Positions 4,497 to 6,229 of a DNA stretch of 6,229 bases are shown here, one piece after another; position 1 is the first letter of the stretch; each line of letters starts with the position of its first letter. The notes beneath the pieces are model-generated. The model searched no databases. It worked only from the letters and a program-made list of their open reading frames with translations, and was not told where the DNA came from. The translations under genes and the position numbers were made by a program. This DNA is from Deltaproteobacteria bacterium. Its GTDB lineage: Bacteria > Myxococcota > XYA12-FULL-58-9 > JAUUZB01. Location: positions 1 to 6,229 of the forward strand of contig JAUUZB010000279.1 of NCBI GenBank assembly GCA_030590185.1. Direction: 5' to 3'.

Positions 4497-5270
4497 TCAG
4501 GCCTGGGCCACGGCCCGTTGATCCTGGTTCAAGAAGGCGTCCGCCAGGGCTAGGAAGGCATCTGCCTGCTTCGTGTCGTGAACGTTGAAGTGGGTGACGT
4601 CGAAGGTCATCACGTCGATGCCGTACTTCGATTTTAGGACGCCGGGTAAGGCGGTGTAGTAGCCGTTGAGGCCCTTGAGGAAGTCGACGCCGATGCTCTG
4701 TTCCTCCTTGCGGCCGCGTTTCTGGATGCGCCCGAGCAGCACCTCGACGTCGGTGCACTCGAAACAGATGACCTTGTCCGGCTGACGCACGCCCTCGTTG
4801 AGGCGCCCGAAGTACTCCATATAGAGGTTGAGCTCGTCGTTGGTCATGTGCCCGAGGCCGTGGAGGTACTTGGCGAAGATCTCCGGGTCCTCGATGAGGG
4901 TGCGGTCCTGGATGCAGTCCTTGGGCACCTGGTCGATGATTTCGTGGTGGGAGATGCGCTTGATCAGGAACTCGAGCTGGAGGGTGAAGGACCAGCGCCG
5001 CATGTCGCCGTAGTAGGAGGCGAGGAAACGGTTGTCGATGACCGGCTCGGCGAAGAGCTCGAGGCCGAAGCGCCGGCTGAGCAGCTTGGCCGCGGTGGTC
5101 TTGCCACAGCCGATGTTCCCGGCCACCGCCACGAAGCGGTTGCGCGCCGGGGGCTCCATGGCCTTGGGGTGGGCGGTGAGGGGCTGAACGTTGTCGGCGG
5201 CGTGGGGTTGCGCGCTGGTCATGGGGGGCAGGTACCCCAGGGGTCTGACTATTTCCGCGGCTCTGGCCAT
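4497..5270 (-). CDS. deoxynucleoside kinase (dNK family, deoxyadenosine/deoxyguanosine kinase type)
   Basis: Enzymes of this family phosphorylate deoxynucleosides with ATP to give dNMPs, a salvage step in the cytosol. Visible motifs are the P-loop GNIGCGKTT (51-59), AEPV with the probable catalytic base Glu75, W93 and Q98 in the substrate helix, the DR(S/T) motif as QDRT (121-124) followed by EDPEIFAKYL (128-136), and the arginine-rich LID RIQKRGRKEE (181-190). The order and spacing match bacterial dAK/dGK enzymes; exact substrate preference cannot be read. Most family members begin a few residues before the P-loop, whereas the longest frame has 50. Internal ATGs at 5222 (M17) and 5159 (M38) are therefore plausible true starts, and no Shine-Dalgarno decides between them. 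The gene lies 6 bases after the small lipoprotein gene on the same strand and converges with the 562-residue gene, 26 bases away, with no strong terminator between them. Confidence 0.9.
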   Translation of the reverse strand: MARAAEIVRPLGYLPPMTSAQPHAADNVQPLTAHPKAMEPPARNRFVAVAGNIGCGKTTAAKLLSRRFGLELFAEPVIDNRFLASYYGDMRRWSFTLQLEFLIKRISHHEIIDQVPKDCIQDRTLIEDPEIFAKYLHGLGHMTNDELNLYMEYFGRLNEGVRQPDKVICFECTDVEVLLGRIQKRGRKEEQSIGVDFLKGLNGYYTALPGVLKSKYGIDVMTFDVTHFNVHDTKQADAFLALADAFLNQDQRAVAQA

Positions 5271-5276
5271 AACCCG

Positions 5277-5621
5277 CTAGAAAGATTGGAAATTAATATT
5301 TACCGGGCCGGTGGGGCAGGCGCAGGTCGGCAGGTCGGCGAGGTTGGTGCCGTCCACCGGGCCGTACTCGAAGTCGACACAGGCGGAGCTCTCCCGGTAC
5401 CAATCGATGACGTTGTGGCAATCGCAGCCGTCATCCACCTCGAGGCGGAAGCTGTCACACCAGGGGTCGTCGACGCCGAGCCAGCCGCCGCAGGCGTCCA
5501 CCTCCGCGACCCAGTCCTTGCAGTTGGTGATGCCGCCGTCGTCGCAGGCGGTGAGGCCGAGTCCGAGCAGGAAGGCCAGAACGAGGCTGAGCTTGGCGAG
5601 GATCCGCATCGAGGTGGTCAT
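5277..5621 (-). CDS. small Cys-rich lipoprotein
   Basis: This 114-residue precursor has a lipoprotein signal: MRILAK, a hydrophobic core (11-23), then the lipobox LTAC with lipidated C26. Mature residues contain eight further cysteines (34, 44, 55, 66, 68, 81, 100, 102), enough for four disulfides, and many Asp, Trp and Gly, suggesting a compact periplasmic or outer-surface domain. The family is not recognised. Starts at 5621 or 5609 (M5) both give a good signal peptide; neither has a clear Shine-Dalgarno. The next gene downstream, the deoxynucleoside kinase, may be co-transcribed. A functional link between the two is not evident. The clear signal peptide and cysteine pattern support a real gene. 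Confidence 0.75.
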   Translation of the reverse strand: MTTSMRILAKLSLVLAFLLGLGLTACDDGGITNCKDWVAEVDACGGWLGVDDPWCDSFRLEVDDGCDCHNVIDWYRESSACVDFEYGPVDGTNLADLPTCACPTGPVNINFQSF

Positions 5622-5772
5622 ACCGGGAACGGGCGGCGGGTGGAACCCGTTTCGGGTGGTGATGGCGGCTCGGTCGTATTCACGGCACGGGTCTCACGGG
5701 TTGCCTTCCTCAATACCTCGTCTGTCGCGTGATCCTTGACGCCGGATCGGATGCCAACCAAACTTCAGGCCC
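5622..5772. other. intergenic region between divergent small lipoprotein and RluA-type genes
   Basis: This 151-base gap should hold promoters in both directions, but no convincing -35/-10 or sigma-54 element was found. A short palindrome, ACCCG-TTT-CGGGT, lies at 5645-5657, about 24 bp before the lipoprotein start. A stop at 5737-5739 closes the RluA frame upstream of its GTG. Confidence 0.4.
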
Positions 5773-6229
5773 GTGCCGCGCCTCATTGATCAACTCAAGA
5801 GCACCGGTTTGTCCAACCGCGAGGCGGCAGACCTGTTGAGCTCCGGCAAGGTCTACTACCGCGACGTACCGACCGCCGATCCCGTGCGCGAGGTCGACAT
5901 GGCGCACCTGTCGATTCGGCGCTCGGCCCCACGCCTCACCCCCGGTCGCGATCTCGCCGTTATCTATCGCGACGATCACCTGGCGGTGATCTACAAGCCA
6001 TCGGGCCTGCTGTCGGTCTCCAGTCCCGGGCGGTCCAAGGACGCCAACGTCATCGAGACGGTCGGTCGGCTGCTCGGATCCGCCTACCCGGTGCATCGCC
6101 TCGACGAAGGGACCTCCGGCCTGATGATGGTGGCGCTGACACGCCAATGTCGGGGCCGCATCAAGGAGCTGCTCTTCTCGCATCACGTCGAGCGCGGCTA
6201 CCTGGCCATCGTCGGCGGCCGGTTCCCAC
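5773..6229 (+). CDS. RluA-family RNA pseudouridine synthase, N-terminal part (runs off right edge)
   Basis: This family converts specific uridines in rRNA or tRNA to pseudouridine. The frame is open for 152 codons to the window edge. Residues 1-45 (LIDQLKSTGLSNREAADLL, then a GKVYYRD turn) look like an S4-type RNA-binding domain. LAVIYRDDHLAVIYKPSGLL (61-80) is the start of the catalytic domain, and HRLDEGTSGLMMVA (108-121) is the RluA active-site motif with catalytic Asp111. The usual form is HRLDRDTSG, so EG replaces RD after the Asp. VERGYLAIVGG (139-149) matches the following family strand. The GTG at 5773 is the only start after the in-frame stop at 5737; its ribosome site is weak (AGG at 5767-5769). 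The exact target (RluA, RluC, RluD or TruC type) cannot be told from this fragment. Confidence 0.88.
   Translation, partial: MPRLIDQLKSTGLSNREAADLLSSGKVYYRDVPTADPVREVDMAHLSIRRSAPRLTPGRDLAVIYRDDHLAVIYKPSGLLSVSSPGRSKDANVIETVGRLLGSAYPVHRLDEGTSGLMMVALTRQCRGRIKELLFSHHVERGYLAIVGGRFP

Noticed and set aside
4848..5732. Open frame of 294 residues on the plus strand
   Set aside because: It is the antisense shadow of the kinase and lipoprotein genes, which have clear family motifs and a signal peptide.

Overview
This 6.2 kb window is high in GC, with C- and G-ending codons in its real genes. It looks like chromosomal DNA of a Myxococcota or related deltaproteobacterial lineage. That placement is inferred from three things: a surface lipoprotein with the 'GPNDVWAVG' motif common in those genomes, a deoxynucleoside kinase gene beside a small Cys-rich lipoprotein gene, and the codon bias. 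No rRNA, tRNA, CRISPR array or insertion sequence was found.

Layout. 1-525 (minus) is the N-terminal 175 codons of a large surface lipoprotein that leaves the window on the left. It has no Shine-Dalgarno sequence. A good sigma-54-type -24/-12 element lies just upstream, placing the predicted transcript start about 2 nt before the ATG. The 430-base gap at 526-955 holds that promoter, a cluster of TGCGACA half-sites at 714-742 that could be an enhancer, a 22-bp direct repeat (665-686 and 871-892), and the promoter plus palindromic operator of the next operon. 956-1514 (plus) is a brnT-brnA type II toxin-antitoxin pair with overlapping genes. 1586-1716 is an array of four short hairpins whose stems differ in sequence but stay paired, with one A-G mismatch kept in all four. 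1776-2561 (minus) is truA, a tRNA pseudouridine synthase. 2562-2781 is a GC-rich gap with a 27-bp direct repeat. 2782-4470 (plus) is a 562-residue, mostly helical protein of unknown family. 4497-5270 (minus) is a deoxynucleoside kinase, lying just downstream of a small Cys-rich lipoprotein gene at 5277-5621 on the same strand. 5773-6229 (plus) is the start of an RluA-family RNA pseudouridine synthase that leaves the window on the right.

How it fits together. truA and the RluA-type gene both modify uridines in RNA but belong to different families and are not in one operon. The kinase salvages deoxynucleosides. The brnTA unit looks self-contained and autoregulated. The least ordinary parts are the covarying hairpin array after brnA, the apparently leaderless sigma-54 lipoprotein gene, and the orphan 562-residue protein with degenerate internal repeats.
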